64,000 nt of DNA, taken from positions 20,597,955-20,661,954 of the forward strand of contig NC_058051.1 in assembly GCF_020085105.1 (NCBI RefSeq). The letters run 5' to 3'. The notes beneath the pieces are model-generated. The model was not told the DNA's origin. It saw only the letters and a program-made list of their open reading frames with translations, and made no database searches. The DNA comes from Siniperca chuatsi. Taxonomy: Eukaryota > Chordata > Actinopteri > Centrarchiformes > Sinipercidae. Shown here one piece after another: positions 39,381 to 57,220 of the stretch (its first letter is position 1; the number at the start of each line of letters is the position of its first letter). Both the position numbers and the translations under genes were made by a program.

Positions 39381-40884
39381 TGCTTAGCACTTTTATAAAA
39401 TTATTTAACCTTTTTAAAATGTGAAACTATATATTTGTGAGCCATTTTTAAAGATTTACATCTTCAGTAAGAACAAATTTGTTGGGGGTTGAGTGCAGCA
39501 GACAGACACATTGAGAGACAGACTAACACATTATTGGTCTTTTCATTGGATTCACTGACAGTAAGAAAAATATAGAATAACATCAGGCTTATACTTCAAG
39601 TTCAGGTGTGTGAAAAATATTTGTTTGGGATGAAATTTTAAATTCAGGGCATGAAGAAGACATCAAGAGGAGTCATAGGAATAGAGCAGTTGTCTTATAC
39701 AACCAATCGACTGAGGTCTTATTAAGCAATAGTGGGCAACTGTTCAAGACTGAAGGCTTTTGCAAGCATTTTACTTTCAAGATTTTAGCTATACAGGTTA
39801 TCTAACAAATAATTGCCAGGAATTATATAGATTATATTTTATGAAACAGCTACGTCTGTTTTTTTTGGGATGTGTCTGAGTAGTTGTTTGGGCTGGTTTC
39901 CAGCCGGAATAGTTCTTTTGACTCATACTGAAAGAGAAGTTTTTGCAATGGCTTGAATACACAGTTGATTCATTCAATTTTATTTATATAGTGCCAGTAA
40001 ATTCCAGTACAGAGATATCAACCGTCACCTTGTTGCCTACTGTCAACACATAGGCCTACAATTCAAAGCAGACAATTCATGGATGTGAGAGCAAGGAAGC
40101 ACAAGGCACCCTCACTGTCACATCCTTGTAGCATGAGAGGACTTCCCCGACCAATTCAGAGAAAATGAGACAAAAACATCTGACAAGAGCATCTGATGAA
40201 TATGTGCTTTTATTGTTTTGTTATCTTTGTGTCTCCATCGCCTGCTAAGTAAGCAGAAATAACTGTCTTTGGCGAGTTTCGTAGTTCAAAGCTTTTTGTG
40301 ATGCGAACTGCAGCTACTAAAAACAGGAATTCAACTCTAAACCATAGTTTCTTGGGTGACAAAATACATTATTATGGCTTTTTTTTACAACGGAAAAAGA
40401 CAATTCCTTAGTGTCAGGGATCACGAGCTGCACAATAACTAGCAAAAGGATAATTTGATTTGGAAAATATGATTGTGACATTATATCTGGCACTCAATCC
40501 TACTGTAAATGTCAGTTACTAAAGATAAAGCCTCACTGTACAGAGGCAGTTTAAGTGGGAGAAGGTTTCACATCACAGTCACACAATTGCCACACACGAA
40601 ACAAATGTGCATCCAATTGTTTTACCTAAAAAAATAGAAATATTTATATACAGTTATTAATAAACAATAACAAATATTTATGTGACTGCTCTGGTGTGGC
40701 TGATTAAATCAAACTAAATTGAATTAAACTTTTCACATGGTCACAAAATGCATTTGACAGACTTGGAGCAAAACAATGCAATCATTATTGAAGTCAGGCT
40801 GGAACAAGTTTATTCTTGTCACGTCAATACAATACAGATATGGAGTTCCACTGTTGCTGTATGATAATAATCAGCAGAGTCTCT

Positions 40885-40910
<26 letters not shown>
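40885..40910. repeat. (CA)13 microsatellite in the predicted ren 3' UTR
   Basis: A dinucleotide run followed by CGCACACA. It lies between the ren stop codon and the minus-strand AATAAA at 40809-40814, so the mRNA would carry (UG)13. Confidence 0.7.
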
Positions 40911-40919
<9 letters not shown>

Positions 40920-41203
40920 AAACTTTCCATTTGCTGGTAAATGCTTATAAATAAAAAATAAGTTTAGAAGGTGTTCAGTGCAACTGGTACAAAATATATT
41001 ATATAATAGGAAAACAGGATTTGCAAGAAATGGGAGGATGATATCCCTTAATGTGCACTCTTCTTTATCATTTTTGTAAAACAGATGCAGTTTGATCATG
41101 AGCTATCATAAAAAGCAACTGAAGCAAGGACTGGACAAAGAGGAGATAGCAGCAAGATAGAGAAAAAGATAACTGAGCAGCATGGCTGATGTTTAACTTC
41201 GTG

Positions 41204-45530
<4,327 letters not shown>

Positions 45531-45676
45531 AGGGACTTCTCTGACGATGGGCGGAAAATACAGGCCAGTGATGAAGGCTGTAAATGCAAAGTTGGTTTTC
45601 CTAGTTTTGTGAATATTCCACGTTTATTAAATCTGAGTTTATGAAAGCTGCCACTCTCTCTCAAGGTCCCTCAGCT

Positions 45677-45685
45677 CTTTTTATA
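45677..45685 (-). promoter_or_regulatory. TATA box of ren
   Basis: TATAAAAAG on the minus strand, about 150 bp before the renin ATG at 45530. This places transcription start near 45650 with a leader of about 120 nt. A TGACG half-site (the core of a cAMP-response element; CREs are known in mammalian renin promoters) reads on the plus strand at 45712-45716. A TGACGT is at 45884. Confidence 0.7.
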
Positions 45686-45699
45686 CCATGTCCTCTTCA

Positions 45700-46800
45700 C
45701 TGTGCCTGGAGGTGACGACTTGAAAACAAGCTCCACTTCCCTCCCCCCAAACAACCCACTCAACCCTTCTGCCTTGGTCACACAACCCCTCCTGTGATAA
45801 ACAGGTCCCAGTGAGAGGTCGGAATTTTGACCTCTTAAAAAACATTGAAGACAGAAAGCAGGGGTGCAGAGCTCCTGAGATTGCTGACGTTGGTTGGGTG
45901 GACACCTTGTCTGCAGGCCTGTGGGAATCTTTAGAGAGACTGAAAGATGCTCTGAGCTGTCAGGACATATTTGTTGGATGTTGCTCACTAAATTCAATTA
46001 CAAATCATTTAAAATCTTATCTGCTGCAGACAGTGCTCTGCACACATACTTTAAGACATTATTTTTTAAATCTATGTATGTATCCCTTTTACTAGATGGT
46101 GTTCTGGTTTTACAAAATGGCTGATTTGAAGAAAAATAAAATGAGTAAAATGTTGAGTATATTACACAGTGCAGGAGATTGGTAGCGTGCTGCGTTTTCG
46201 TACTGTACCTCTTGCCACAATGCTCAGACTCGACAAGACTAATCATTCTGTGGTGCTAGTTCTCACTGGTTTTTACCACGGGGATGATTCCCACAGTATC
46301 TGGCCTGTCAGGATCATGTGTTGGTGCTGTACTGACCACCCAGTCAAGCCAGTGGAAATGTGAGGGTCCACGTCAGGCACAAGCACAGACCGTCATAGCA
46401 GAGGTCAGAGGTCAGCCGCTAAGATACTCCCTGTGGACAGATCTTTCAGAAAATGATAGGGTGGTTACACACAGCTTATAGAGGCAGTGATGAAGTACAA
46501 CAACAACAACACTGTATTGCTATAATCTCTCTATAATTTATGAGCAGAGGCTAATGTTTACTTGTGTGCAACTTGTGGACACAAAACTATTAAAATTACC
46601 TCTATTTTGACTAGTTAAAAAAAAATCAAAGTTCTTTTAAAGCAGTTATAATCAATATTTTTATAATAATAGTGTATCAAATGACATGTTACAATGTGAA
46701 AGGGCTCGCTGGTAGTGATGAACCTACAGGTTATTATCACCTGAATCTGTAACTCCTCTCTGCTTTACAGAGTTTCACAGCAAGTTTCAGCTCACCGCTC
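45700..46800 (-). promoter_or_regulatory. Upstream region of ren, no gene seen
   Basis: Open frames here (for example 45811-46095 plus strand) have no recognisable protein. The region is presumably 5' regulatory DNA of renin. Apart from two TGACG-type half-sites I cannot assign elements. Confidence 0.4.
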
Positions 46801-46969
46801 TCATAGCGTCATTTTTGGTTTCACAAGGCAACTATTTTCAGTGAATAAACCCAGCACCAAACAGCAGATGGACACAGTTAGCACCAGCTGGTTAACATAG
46901 TGGAACATTTAGCAGCTAAAGAGTCAGTTATATCCCTCAGGAGTCAGTAGTGACCAAAACAGAGTTAAA

Positions 46970-47690
46970 TCCCCAGGTGTCCAGAAACACACCTTCAAAT
47001 TAGTGATAATGTTGCTCTGTTACTGCTAGAACTGTTTGCTATTCACCACAAAAACAAAAAAGGTGATGGTATGTTAATGTTGTGTTCACAACTTGTTTAT
47101 GCTGCCCCCAAGTGGTGAAATAAATCTGTGCTGTTGCAGGTTTAAAGCAGTAATTTATAAAACAAATTTGGCCTCTTTGGGGCAGTGGAACAAGCTGTAA
47201 ATGCAATATTATTATCACCATTTAAAGTCATTGTGGCAAACATGTTAGCAAATATTGTCTATTTACACATCGAACAGACACAGCTAGCAACATTACCATT
47301 CATTTAGAGTTGTGTTTCTGGACACCTGATGAATGTAAATAAAATATTCAATCATCTTTTAGCTCTGTTTGGTTGTCACCAACTTCTGAGAGAAAAATCT
47401 ATTTTTTTTAGCTGTTAAATGCTCCATTATGTTTACTAGCTAGTCACTAACTTTGTCAGTGTGCTGTTTGGTGCTGGGCAGGTAGCGTACAGTTGGTTTA
47501 TCAGAGCAGTAAAGTAAAGTTGTGTGCCGGGAAACCAAAACAATGAGGTGCAAGGGGCTAAAAATCTTTTTTGGATGATAATTTTCTGTGGGTTCATCGC
47601 TATGAGCGATCCCCTTCACATTAGACGTAGTCATTTATTGTTTTGTTAATACAAAAATATTGATTAGTGCAGCTTTAAGATGACATAGTC
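46970..47690. repeat. Palindromic dispersed repeat upstream of ren
   Basis: The segment around CAGGTGTCCAGAAACAC (46975) recurs inverted as GTGTTTCTGGACACCTG near 47311. The same motif occurs alone at 59395. The end ATATTGATTAGTGCAGCTTTAAG (about 47655) recurs at 58230. Large imperfect palindromes of this kind are MITE-like. The family was not identified. Confidence 0.5.
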
Positions 47691-48899
47691 TACTCAATTA
47701 GAGGCCAGTAGAACTGCCTTGCTGCCTTGCTGGTTTTGACAGGACATTTTGGGGCTAATCTCAAAAACAGCCGACTATTGACCTGCTTGGCTAAATCTCT
47801 TTCCCACACTGCCTAGAGGGATCTGTGCGTCACTCCTGCCTGGCCTCCCACCTCTGCAGTCAGCCCACTCCACTGGCATGAGAAATTTAAAACTGTCTCC
47901 TGGAAGATTAATTATTTGCGCTTCATATTTTTTTTTAGTGTAATTCATATTTCCTTGGAGGCTTGCACGTAAAGTCGAATCTCATCAGCTGTACAAAAAA
48001 TATTCAGAAATCTTATAAAATAGTGATATAACTTTCTGGTCATGAAAACAAAGTAAAGCAAACATTTTCTGTGGTTATAAAAGAGGAGGCTGTTGAAAAA
48101 GGTGCAGAAGACTTCACATCAAATGTGTTTCTGCTAACAGATAGATGCACATCAGAGGCAGAATTTATAAGAGGATCTTGTAGGGTAGTGAGCTATCTGT
48201 CATGATAAGAAAGATATGAAACAGAGCAGGGTTGTTTTCAGGAAATGAGACTTGAGGGAAGTTATCACTCAACCAAACAAGCCTGACTCCCAAAGCCACA
48301 AAAGCTCAAAGTTAAATCCTGACCAGCTGGAATGAGCCACAAAATGCTAAATGTTTGTATGTTTTCTGCTTATTTCTAAGAAGTTGCTTCATACAATTTG
48401 GTGTACAAAAAGCAGAGAACAATAATTTGGTTTTGCTGATTTTATGCTCAGTTATGTTTTTGAATTTGAAGCCAATGAACTCCAAATTAGAGATGACGAG
48501 TTTGTGATTCCATCTGGAGACAATATGTATGAAAATATGTGGGACAGTCTTCACAACAGGAGGTAAAAAATGTAGAAATTGAGACCAAAAGATGTAGTAA
48601 AAACACATTTTATGTGCAAAAGTATGTTATCCTTCCCCAAGAGCACTGTGAGTATTTGATTTTTTTGCAGGCAGATTTATCATAATAAATCAGTGTTTTA
48701 ATTCTTCACATGGTTCAATTCTTTTTAGAGGAGTAAACATGCTGTATCACTCCTGGCCAGCAGAGAGCAGCATTGACTTAAAAATGTATCAGGGCAGAAC
48801 TGAGCGCAAACTAGATTTCAACTGAGGGAGTCAGACTGTACCCGGATCACATGCAACTCTGAAGGAAACCATTACTCTGTTATTAATTCAGCCCGACTT

Positions 48900-49335
48900 A
48901 TTTTAAAGTCTGGTGATATTCTTAGCTTCCTTTTTGTCAACAAATTCCTAAACCAACAATTAATTGTTAGTAGGATCAATTAATTGGTGGTTTAGGAATT
49001 TGTTGACAACAAACAACAACAACAACAACAACAACAATTAATTCATCCTACTAACAAGTATTTTCTGTCTATCCAAAGCCTGATGCAGCTTATTCCTCTG
49101 TGCCCCAGACCTCCACTGTTGTCCAAAAATTGTTAGAAACACATCAGTGAACCACATGAGTGACATGTTCCTTGATTAAGATGAAGCTCAGCACTGTAGT
49201 TTATTTTGAGTCGATAATATACACCGTCCTGCTGCTGTAAATACTATTTAGTGTTCCACACTAAATGTGTATTAATCCACAGCTGAAAACAATCTACAAC
49301 AAATGTTTGAGGAATTTTTGCTAAAAAAAACCCCC
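48900..49335 (+). repeat. Dispersed repeat disrupted by a palindromic insertion
   Basis: A copy of the family at 39105-39380. At 48960-49055 it carries an extra block of two inverted copies plus an (AAC)n run (about 49008-49036) not present in the sister copy. Details are in the findings. Confidence 0.6.
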
Positions 49336-49379
49336 TGAAATGTCTTATGTCTTCTGCCGCACAGTCTCAGTGATTGTTT

Positions 49380-49620
49380 TTTTACACAGGTGAGTAGTGT
49401 TCGGCGTACATAAATAGAACAAATCAAAAGTGTGGAGGTACAAAGACGTCAGGAATATATTTAAAAAAAAAACAGAATCACATGTCAAAAGAAAAACCAT
49501 AATACCTATCATTACAGTCCAACCTCTTTTCATTAAGGTAAGTAGTGTCAGGTGCACATAATGTGAACAAATCAAGGAAAAGTTGTGGAGGCACAAAATC
49601 CCATTTTAAATGGAAAAACA
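49380..49620. repeat. Diverged tandem duplication, unit about 150 bp
   Basis: GTGAGTAGTGTTCGGCGTACATAA at about 49391 and GTAAGTAGTGTCAGGTGCACATAA at about 49541 are followed by shared GAACAAATCAA and GTGGAGG(T/C)ACAAA motifs. Two units; no coding sense. Confidence 0.6.
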
Positions 49621-50214
49621 TAACATCCCAAATAAAATTAAAACCAAAATGAATGAATAAATAAAAATGTGACAAAAAAGATTTAATAAAACTAAATTAA
49701 ATTAAGTGATTCAAATAACTAAATAAAATACATGTTTAAAAAATTGTTAATCTAACATGAAAGAAGAAATGGAAAGAAAAAATAAGATGAGAAATAACAT
49801 GTAAGTGTGTGCTGCACAGAAATACTGTAAAAGTTACCACATTCAGCCGCTGGTCTACATGAAAGGAGTTAAATTGAGTCATTGAGTCCTGCTGGAGAAC
49901 AGAATTGAGTCTGTATATCCAGAATGATATGAATGAAAAATACAATAATAACACAATGATTTAAGATCTGAATAAATTCAGTTTTTATTATTGTGTCATG
50001 CATATTACCATGCCCAGCCCATATGGGCTTACAAGGCACCTGATAGGAGCCTGTACCAGAATGCAGAGTACACATTTTCAAACAACAGAGAAAGTGCAGC
50101 TTTCATGGTCCAATCTTCAGACCATCAATGAGTACAACAAAATTCATAAATCATGGATAGAAACATTTAGTAGTACTGAAAAAAAGAATAAATACTAATT
50201 AAATAAACTCTTAA

Positions 50215-50535
50215 AATCTTGCCTACTTTTCCAGGCTTTTGAGACAAAGTTAGCAAACTTAAACACATCACAATTAAACAGCCATTCCAATTTTCTGCTC
50301 ATCTGCACACCAGAATATTTCAGGGTTTGTCGGGCCATTTCATGGAACATTAACTCTCTTGAATCATCATAATATGAACAGTACGAAGGAAAATGGGACT
50401 CACTTTACACTTCATCCAGATCACATAGCTCACACAAGTGGTTTTCTTCCTTTGAATCGACCAACCTCATTGGCCAGAGGAAGAAAACCAGCTCTCAACT
50501 GTGCAATTAAAGATCTTTGGCTAAGATGTAATATA
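50215..50535 (-). mobile_element. Degraded LINE C-terminal remnant
   Basis: The minus strand, with stops and frameshifts, reads through fragments like LANEVGRFKGRKP, a CELCDLDE-type zinc-binding motif, YYDDSRELMFHEMA and KAWKS. This pattern (basic stretch, C..C, H and C, final AW) is typical of the C-terminal end of teleost non-LTR retrotransposon proteins. It is non-functional. The clade was not determined. Confidence 0.6.
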
Positions 50536-51364
50536 TGATTCAGATGTGCAGTAAAATAAGGTTAACCAGTGAATTTGTTCCTGGTGACCTGGGCCCTATA
50601 TATGCCCTATATACAGTATATGTACAGTATATCAAGTTACATTACATTACATGGTGAGGATATGTGTGTAATCTCTGGCTTATCTAGGAAAGATAACGTG
50701 AAAATATCTGGATTGTGTCATGTGAAGATGCACTTTGATTCCCAGGGAGCTCTATTAGGAAACAGGTGCTCTACAAAGACCGAAAAAACATCTGGTGAAC
50801 ACATGAGAAACCATGGCGACTGCGCTTGTTTTGCTGCTCAGTGTTTGAGACACAACAAAGTGTGCCAATACATCACCTGGACCCATGAATATTTAATAAT
50901 AGCAGGCCTGCAGTAACACAGTAATGTGCTTGTGGATCACCTTATTACGATTAAGCAGCTCTGATTGGTACTTGTTTGCCTCATACATCTTGTTGACAAG
51001 CTAAGTCATTTCCTATTCATTTATATAGTTTGCTTGTGCAATGCTTCTGTAACTACACACTTGGCTATGGTTCTCACTCTTCAAATACAACTAGGATTCA
51101 CAGATTTAAAGATTTATTTTTCACACACAAACAGTACTTGTTGTGAAATGTGATGTGGCATGCTCTTTTACTAAAGACTAAAAAAAAATATAAAGGATAA
51201 ATATCCAAGATAAAAAAGTATAAATATATGTTAACATGTAAAAATGTAATATAATGCACTAAGGCAGTGATACATCATTGCAAACAGATGGTACATGTGA
51301 AATTGATACTTATAAAACCTTCAACTTTACATAATTTGTTTGTATGTGTTATGCATGGCTAGTA

Positions 51365-51368
<4 letters not shown>

Positions 51369-51422
<54 letters not shown>
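51369..51422. repeat. (TG)27 microsatellite
   Basis: A pure run of 54 nt, the longest dinucleotide repeat in the window. Confidence 0.9.
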
Positions 51423-51424
<2 letters not shown>

Positions 51425-52289
51425 TTTATGGCTCTGTGCACAGCATCACAAGATGTGAACTGCAGCCAGCTGATATAAATGAGAGAGCAAAGCCACAGTA
51501 CAAAGCTTTGTGAAGCCAACTGTTTTGTACTTTGTACTTTTGTACAAAGTCTGGCTAATATCAAAGACAAGGCCATTCACGCTGCCAGCAGTCAAAACAT
51601 ATTCCATCGCTTATAAGATCCATCAATTAAAGGCTTGTTGTTTTGTTTAAATGGAGGCATCCTGTCAAATACATGCGATGTTTACCACCAGTGGTAAAAA
51701 ACGTGCAGCTTATTTTCAATTCATAAACTGGAAATTTGGCCTAACTTGGTCCAGATGTGGCCTCCTCCATCTTATTATGATATCACATTTTGCACTGTTA
51801 GGACCCTCTGTGGGCCAGTGTTAGCGTGTTACGAATAGTTACTAATTAATGACTAATAAATAATTGCTCATTGGAGACCAAAATTAAGTTTTGTGCAGAT
51901 ATTTTGTTTCCCTTATTTTCATTTACATGTCATCTGTTAAATGAAAGCTCTTAAACACTCTCAGAATTTGTATGTTAAAACTGCTATATTTACTAGTTGT
52001 TTTGCGGATAAAAGGGACCTGTAGTTCTGTTTATTCATCTAGAGTTTTGGTGTGAGTTGCCGAGTTTTGGAGATATCGGCTGTAGATGTCTGCATTTTTT
52101 GAGTATAATGGAACTATATGGCACTTGGCTCGTGGTGCTCTAAGCGCCAAAAAATGTATTTTAAAAACTCAACAGCAATGTCTCTTTCCAGAAATCATGA
52201 CCGGGTTACTCAAGATAATCCACAGATTTGTTGTGAGCAGTTTCATGCGGAATTATTTTCTTTCTACCGATAGTTCCTTTTTAGTGCAC

Positions 52290-52715
52290 TACATTTATTT
52301 GATAGCTGTAGTAGAAAGCTAGTTACTTAGGAGATTCAGATTATTAATAAAAATAAATAAATCAACTAATGATTTATGATATAATATAATAGGTTTAAGA
52401 TACCCAGCAGTAATTACATTATCTCCACCATTACCAGCTGCAACATTAAAGTGATGAACACATTAATGCATCAATCAAGTTCCAGCTTGACAAGCTACAA
52501 CATTAAAATGCTTCTTACATGTTTATGCATCTGTAATAATAATCCAGTACTATAATGTATAATAATATAACACTGACAGGGGTTGACTTTTGATAATTTA
52601 AGTACATTTAGCTGATAATAGGTTTGTACTTTTCCTTTAGTAGGATTTTGAATGCAGGACTTTTACTTGTAATGGATTACTTTTACATCGTGGTATTGTA
52701 ACTTTTACTTTAAGC
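52290..52715 (+). repeat. GTGG-type MITE family, copy 2
   Basis: Contains the family core GCTGCAACATTAAAGTGATG, CACTGACAGGGG, TTTAAGTACATTTAGCTGATAA and GAATGCAGGACTTTTACTTG. The left end is degraded. Confidence 0.6.
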
Positions 52716-54129
52716 ATATTCTGCTCTCCCTGAGAGGAAAAACAAGCAAACAAAAAACAACAAATTCAGCTTTAAGGTTACAGTAAGGACTTTATAGGTC
52801 AGCAACATAAAATACATTTGTCTTTGCAACATGTCCCTTGTTGGTAAGTCCTTGCACATCATAAAGTCTTGTTGACAGGTGCGTGTAGGTTTAAAAACTC
52901 TTGACTGTGAAAGCACCAAAAAATCCCAGAAGAAAATCTGAGGATCAAAACCTTTAATAAATTGAAAACAAGTGTGCAACAGTGTGCAGGATTCTTTGGT
53001 TCTTTCTGGACCTTTAAATCTGTAAAAAGTCAGTTCTCTCAAAGTTGTTGTGGTTACCTCGATCACATGACAATATTGTGTGCACAGGATATCCTTATTA
53101 AAAAAAAGGCATCCTCCTCTAATTGCTTAGCTTTGTGACTTCCTGGACAACAAGCGTCCATATCCTTGTACCCACCAAACATCCTCTCTGTAGTGTTCAC
53201 AATTATGGACTGATTCATCTCTGACTCATGGAAATGTCTCATTGTATCAGTTCCATTGTTGTTATCGCTGTTGTCTCTAAGACCTTTTTTTTCATTTCTG
53301 TAACAAGGACTTTGTTGCTTTGCCCTGCATTTCACAGTAATACATTTTGAACTATGTCCCCAGAATTCCCCAAAGCCTCAAACAAACATTAATATGCTGC
53401 TCTAAAGGTGGTAATGATCATTACTCAAAAGAAAACAAAACTGTTGGATGAATAAACTTGAGAAACAACTTTTTTAATGTTAGATTCTTACCACTAGTGG
53501 GGCAACAGAGTAAAAGTCATGACATCTCAGCATGTTGAGATACCTTCTGTTAGCATGTTTACATACATTTTAACAACTATTACTCTTGATGTTGTTAATT
53601 GTATATGATGTAGATAACTTCTGTTTGATCTTCACTTTGTTCTTTCTGGAATATATAAGTTTATTACAACACAAAACATGGACACAGTCAAATACCAAAA
53701 GTCACTAAGGATAACACCTGGTCTTATACTATCTGGGAGGGAGAAAGAAAAACAATTATGGGTGACGTCAAAAGTGTGTCTCAGTTCATTATTTTCAAGG
53801 GAGCCTTGAAACTCTCCAAGTTCCATCTTATCTGCAGCTCTGGACATGTTGGCACCTCCTAACATAAAACATACCTAATCTGAAGGACACTGAGGCATCT
53901 CAGGTCAGCAACATGTCAAGCTCGACATTAGAAATTCTTCTTACTCATACATTTCTTCCACAGTTGCTTATTGAAGATACAAGATAGATTTATTGATAAT
54001 TTTGGTTTGTATAGTGAGATTTTGATTGTAGTTCCCTTTATGCTACTCAAAAACAAATAGTGTGTCTCAAAAATTATATATAGTAGATTAGTGAATATAT
54101 AATAAATCTAAACTATTTTACATGGTGGA

Positions 54130-54560
54130 GTGCTGAGGATAAATTAAGGAGTCTCACAGCCTGAGGGAAAAGCTGCTCTGGAGTCCGGTGGTACGGCAGC
54201 AGATACTTCTGTATCTCTTGCCAGACGGCAGCAGGGTGAACAGGCTGTGGCTGGGCTGGGTACTGTCTTTTAGTATCTTTGGGCTCTGCACAAATATCAC
54301 TGATCCTCTGTATGTTGGTACCATTGATCTTCTGAATGGTTTAAAACACCCGCTGCAAAGCCCTCCTGTCCTGGGCCGTGCACATCCTGTGCCAGTTTCT
54401 GATGTTTTCAGTCGGGATGCTTTATATTGCGCCTCTGTAAAAGTTAATAAGAACTTGGCACAGGGAAATTTGCCTTCTTAAGATTCCTTATGAAATACAG
54501 CCATTTCTGAGCTTTCTTGACCAGGGTGGAGATGTGAGAGGACTCCATGATGCTGATTCC
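54130..54560 (+). repeat. GC-richer dispersed repeat
   Basis: Sequence such as GTCTCACAGCCTGAGGGAAA and CTTGCCAGACGGCAGCAGGG belongs to a repeat type I know from many fish genomes, although I cannot name it. Its base composition is clearly higher in GC than its surroundings. The open frame at 54188-54481 is part of it, not a gene. Confidence 0.5.
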
Positions 54561-54574
54561 CAGGAACCTTTCTT

Positions 54575-54850
54575 GTCAAGAGTTAGTCCATGATATATGA
54601 AGCTACAGCCAGCGGCTGGTTAGCTAAGATTAGCATAAAGACTAGAAGGAAACAGCTAGCCTGGCTCTGTCCAAAGGTAACAACATACAACTACCAGCAC
54701 CTCGAAGGCTCACTAATATATCTTGTTTGTTTAATCTGTAAAAACCCCCAAGTGTTTAATTACAAATTGTGGTTTTACGTGGGGTTGTGTACTGGACTAT
54801 TTCTTGGCCAAGAACAGTGACTTCCTGACACTTTGCTTTTTGCACGGATT
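54575..54850 (+). repeat. Partial copy of the 6952-8339 MITE family
   Basis: Shares GATTAGCATAAAGACTAGAAGG-like, AGCTAGCCTGGCTCTGTCCA, CTACCAGCACCTC and TGGACTATTTCTTGGCCA with the copy at 60822-61215. A related inverted fragment with CCTGTTTCCAGTCTTTATGC lies at about 55185-55210. Confidence 0.65.
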
Positions 54851-56837
54851 AAACAAATGAGATATAATATGTATTTAATTCAAGTTTTTTAATTAACTTT
54901 TCCATTAGACAAAAAGACATAATGCAACACAGGACAACATATTACAGTAAATCAATGAACAGGGAACAGAGCAAACAGAACAATACAAAATAAATCTGAA
55001 AACAAAGAAATTATTAGTTAAATTACTAAATCGGTATAACAATAGTAGCAATGATTACTTTCTGTTATGTTTCTTTGTTTGTATACATAGAAAATCAATT
55101 AAAAAATGAGACCAAACTTCATAATATTTTACTTGGTAATTATTACCAAGGTAAGGCTCAGTTCAAAGCCAAGCTAGCTATATCCCCCTGTTTCCAGTCT
55201 TTATGCTAAGCTGAGCTATCTGTTTGAGTATTATAATTTGTTTCTTTTGTTTATGCAGTTTGACTTTAGTGGATGTTTTTGATATTTCCTTTTTGCTGGT
55301 CAGCCACAGTATAACTTCCAGAAAATTGACTCTTCCGCAAGCATCTCTTCCATGGTAAATCAAAGTCCAGTTTGTTACCAGGTGTTTATATTAGCAAATA
55401 TAGAAAAAGCCTAATGAATTGGTTATGCAGATCATAACTGCAAGGTTTAAATCACCATATAAAAACAGTTTATTACATTAAAACTGAAGAAATTAGGCCA
55501 CAAAACTTGTTTGATATTGAGAGCATATCACAGACATAAGAGATGATAAAAAGCATTACTGTGGAGGTAAAACAGACAGATGCTCTCTTTGGAAGCAAAT
55601 TAAAGCAAAAAAACCTAAATAAAGGCAAACAGAGAAAACAGCTCCATGTCATCTCTTAGAGCTGAAAAGAACAAGGCTAGTAAGATGATGGAGGTTAGAT
55701 AATAAACCATTCAAAAGGGATTTACATCTTTCCTGCATACAGTAAAATTTCTCCTGTTACTTTTCCATCTTTTGATTGTTGAAAGTGTCTAATTATTTTA
55801 CAAAATATTAGAATTAGGTTTAATCACATTATTGTCTGTCTCAAGAGGATATATGGTGTTTATGTGGATAAGTGATGTCTGATGGGAGAGAGTTGTGGCA
55901 GCATTTCAGAACCAATGAAACACCTTTTTGATGCCGGTTGTGAAAGATCTCAGCTATCAATATCAGATGCAGCTACAGTCTTGTCTTGGTGAAAACAAGC
56001 AGCCTAAATAAAAATTTGCAAGCCAGTAGTACCTTTATATTACAGATCAACTATTCCAGTTAGTTAAATTATTTTCAATTGTCTGCGTTTTCTAAATATA
56101 AACTCTAACCTATACATTCTTGTCCCAGATACATTAAAGCTCTACCTTCAGTTATTAAACTGTCAGTCATCATCAGGTGGATTGAGAATGCCTCAAAGGC
56201 AGAAATGTCCCTTATTTGTCATTCACAACCCATGAGATTTCATAGAAAGATATTAAAATAGGAAATGTGGGAGTATGGTGTATTTTATTGGACATACTGC
56301 TCATTAACATACATTTATATCCTGCAGAATGGGTTGAATTGTGGTTTAAAAGGAGCCTTGAATGTGTCCATAGGAACCCAAACAGCTAAAACACATACAT
56401 ACACAGACAGAGTAAATACAGATCACTTTTTGAACATGATCTCCAGGAACGGGGAAAATTAATTGAACATACAGATTTTTATGTTAAGTTAGACAATGGA
56501 CTTACTGAAGGCAGTGAGTGCTCGTGTTCAATTGGTACCTTGAAAGCTGTTGAACACAAACATCAAACATGTAATGGGTGAGGAAATTCACACAAAAAAC
56601 CCCCTTCTACTTAAGACAACAACTCATAATTTGTGCTAAAACTTTATGTCCACTTCACTGGCTGAGATTTGTCTGTCTCCTGTTTGGAACTGTGAGTTAA
56701 TAAAATAAAAGTAGAGGTAGAAGAAAGCCGTATTATCTCGTTTAGTGAAATATTTTTAAACCGAGCATGAGGTCTGTGGAGGATGTGAATCTCGTGGCTG
56801 CTAATAAAATACAGGGAATGTGGTTGTTTGTGCACCA

Positions 56838-57220
56838 GTGGTGGAAAAAGTATTCAGAACCTTAAAGTAGCAGTACTCCAATGTAAAAAATACTTCTGTC
56901 ACAATGTGCACTTACTTGTATTTTCAATGTTTTTTCAAAATGTTACTTAAATTGAAGTACAAAATTATTTATTATTTATTAATTATTATTAATGATGCAT
57001 TAACATGTAAGCAGCATTTTAATGAATCATTAATATGCACTTTATAGACTTTTGGACAATTGAATTTATAATAATGCATCATATTTTCCATGTTAATCTT
57101 TTTTTTTCCATGTAAAATTGTAATCTGCAAAGTAACTAGAAGGCTAACTACAGCTGTCAAATAAAATGTAGTTGACTAAAAAGCATGATATTTCCTTCTG
57201 AGTAGCACAAACTTGAAATA
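56838..57220 (-). repeat. GTGG-type MITE family, inverted copy
   Basis: Starts CAGTGGTGGAAAAAGTATTC and ends in the GTAGTTGACTAAAAAGC region, the reverse of the other copies. Shared features include AATGCAT-rich stretches and CTACAGCTGTCA. Confidence 0.6.

Larger units (their letters stand above)
37703..40800. other. Intergenic region between csf1 and ren
   Basis: The csf1 upstream region and ren downstream region. It holds a GTGG-type MITE (38504-38880), a dispersed repeat (39105-39380) and a fragment beginning TTTTATTTATATAGTGCC (39975). The remainder, including 39390-39960 and 40150-40800, shows no gene. Confidence 0.6.

Noticed and set aside
45811-46124. 76- and 94-aa frames upstream of renin
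   Set aside because: No recognisable motif, no splice context, and they lie in the presumed promoter region.
54188-54481. 97-aa frame
   Set aside because: It belongs to a dispersed GC-richer repeat, with no start context or homologous protein.
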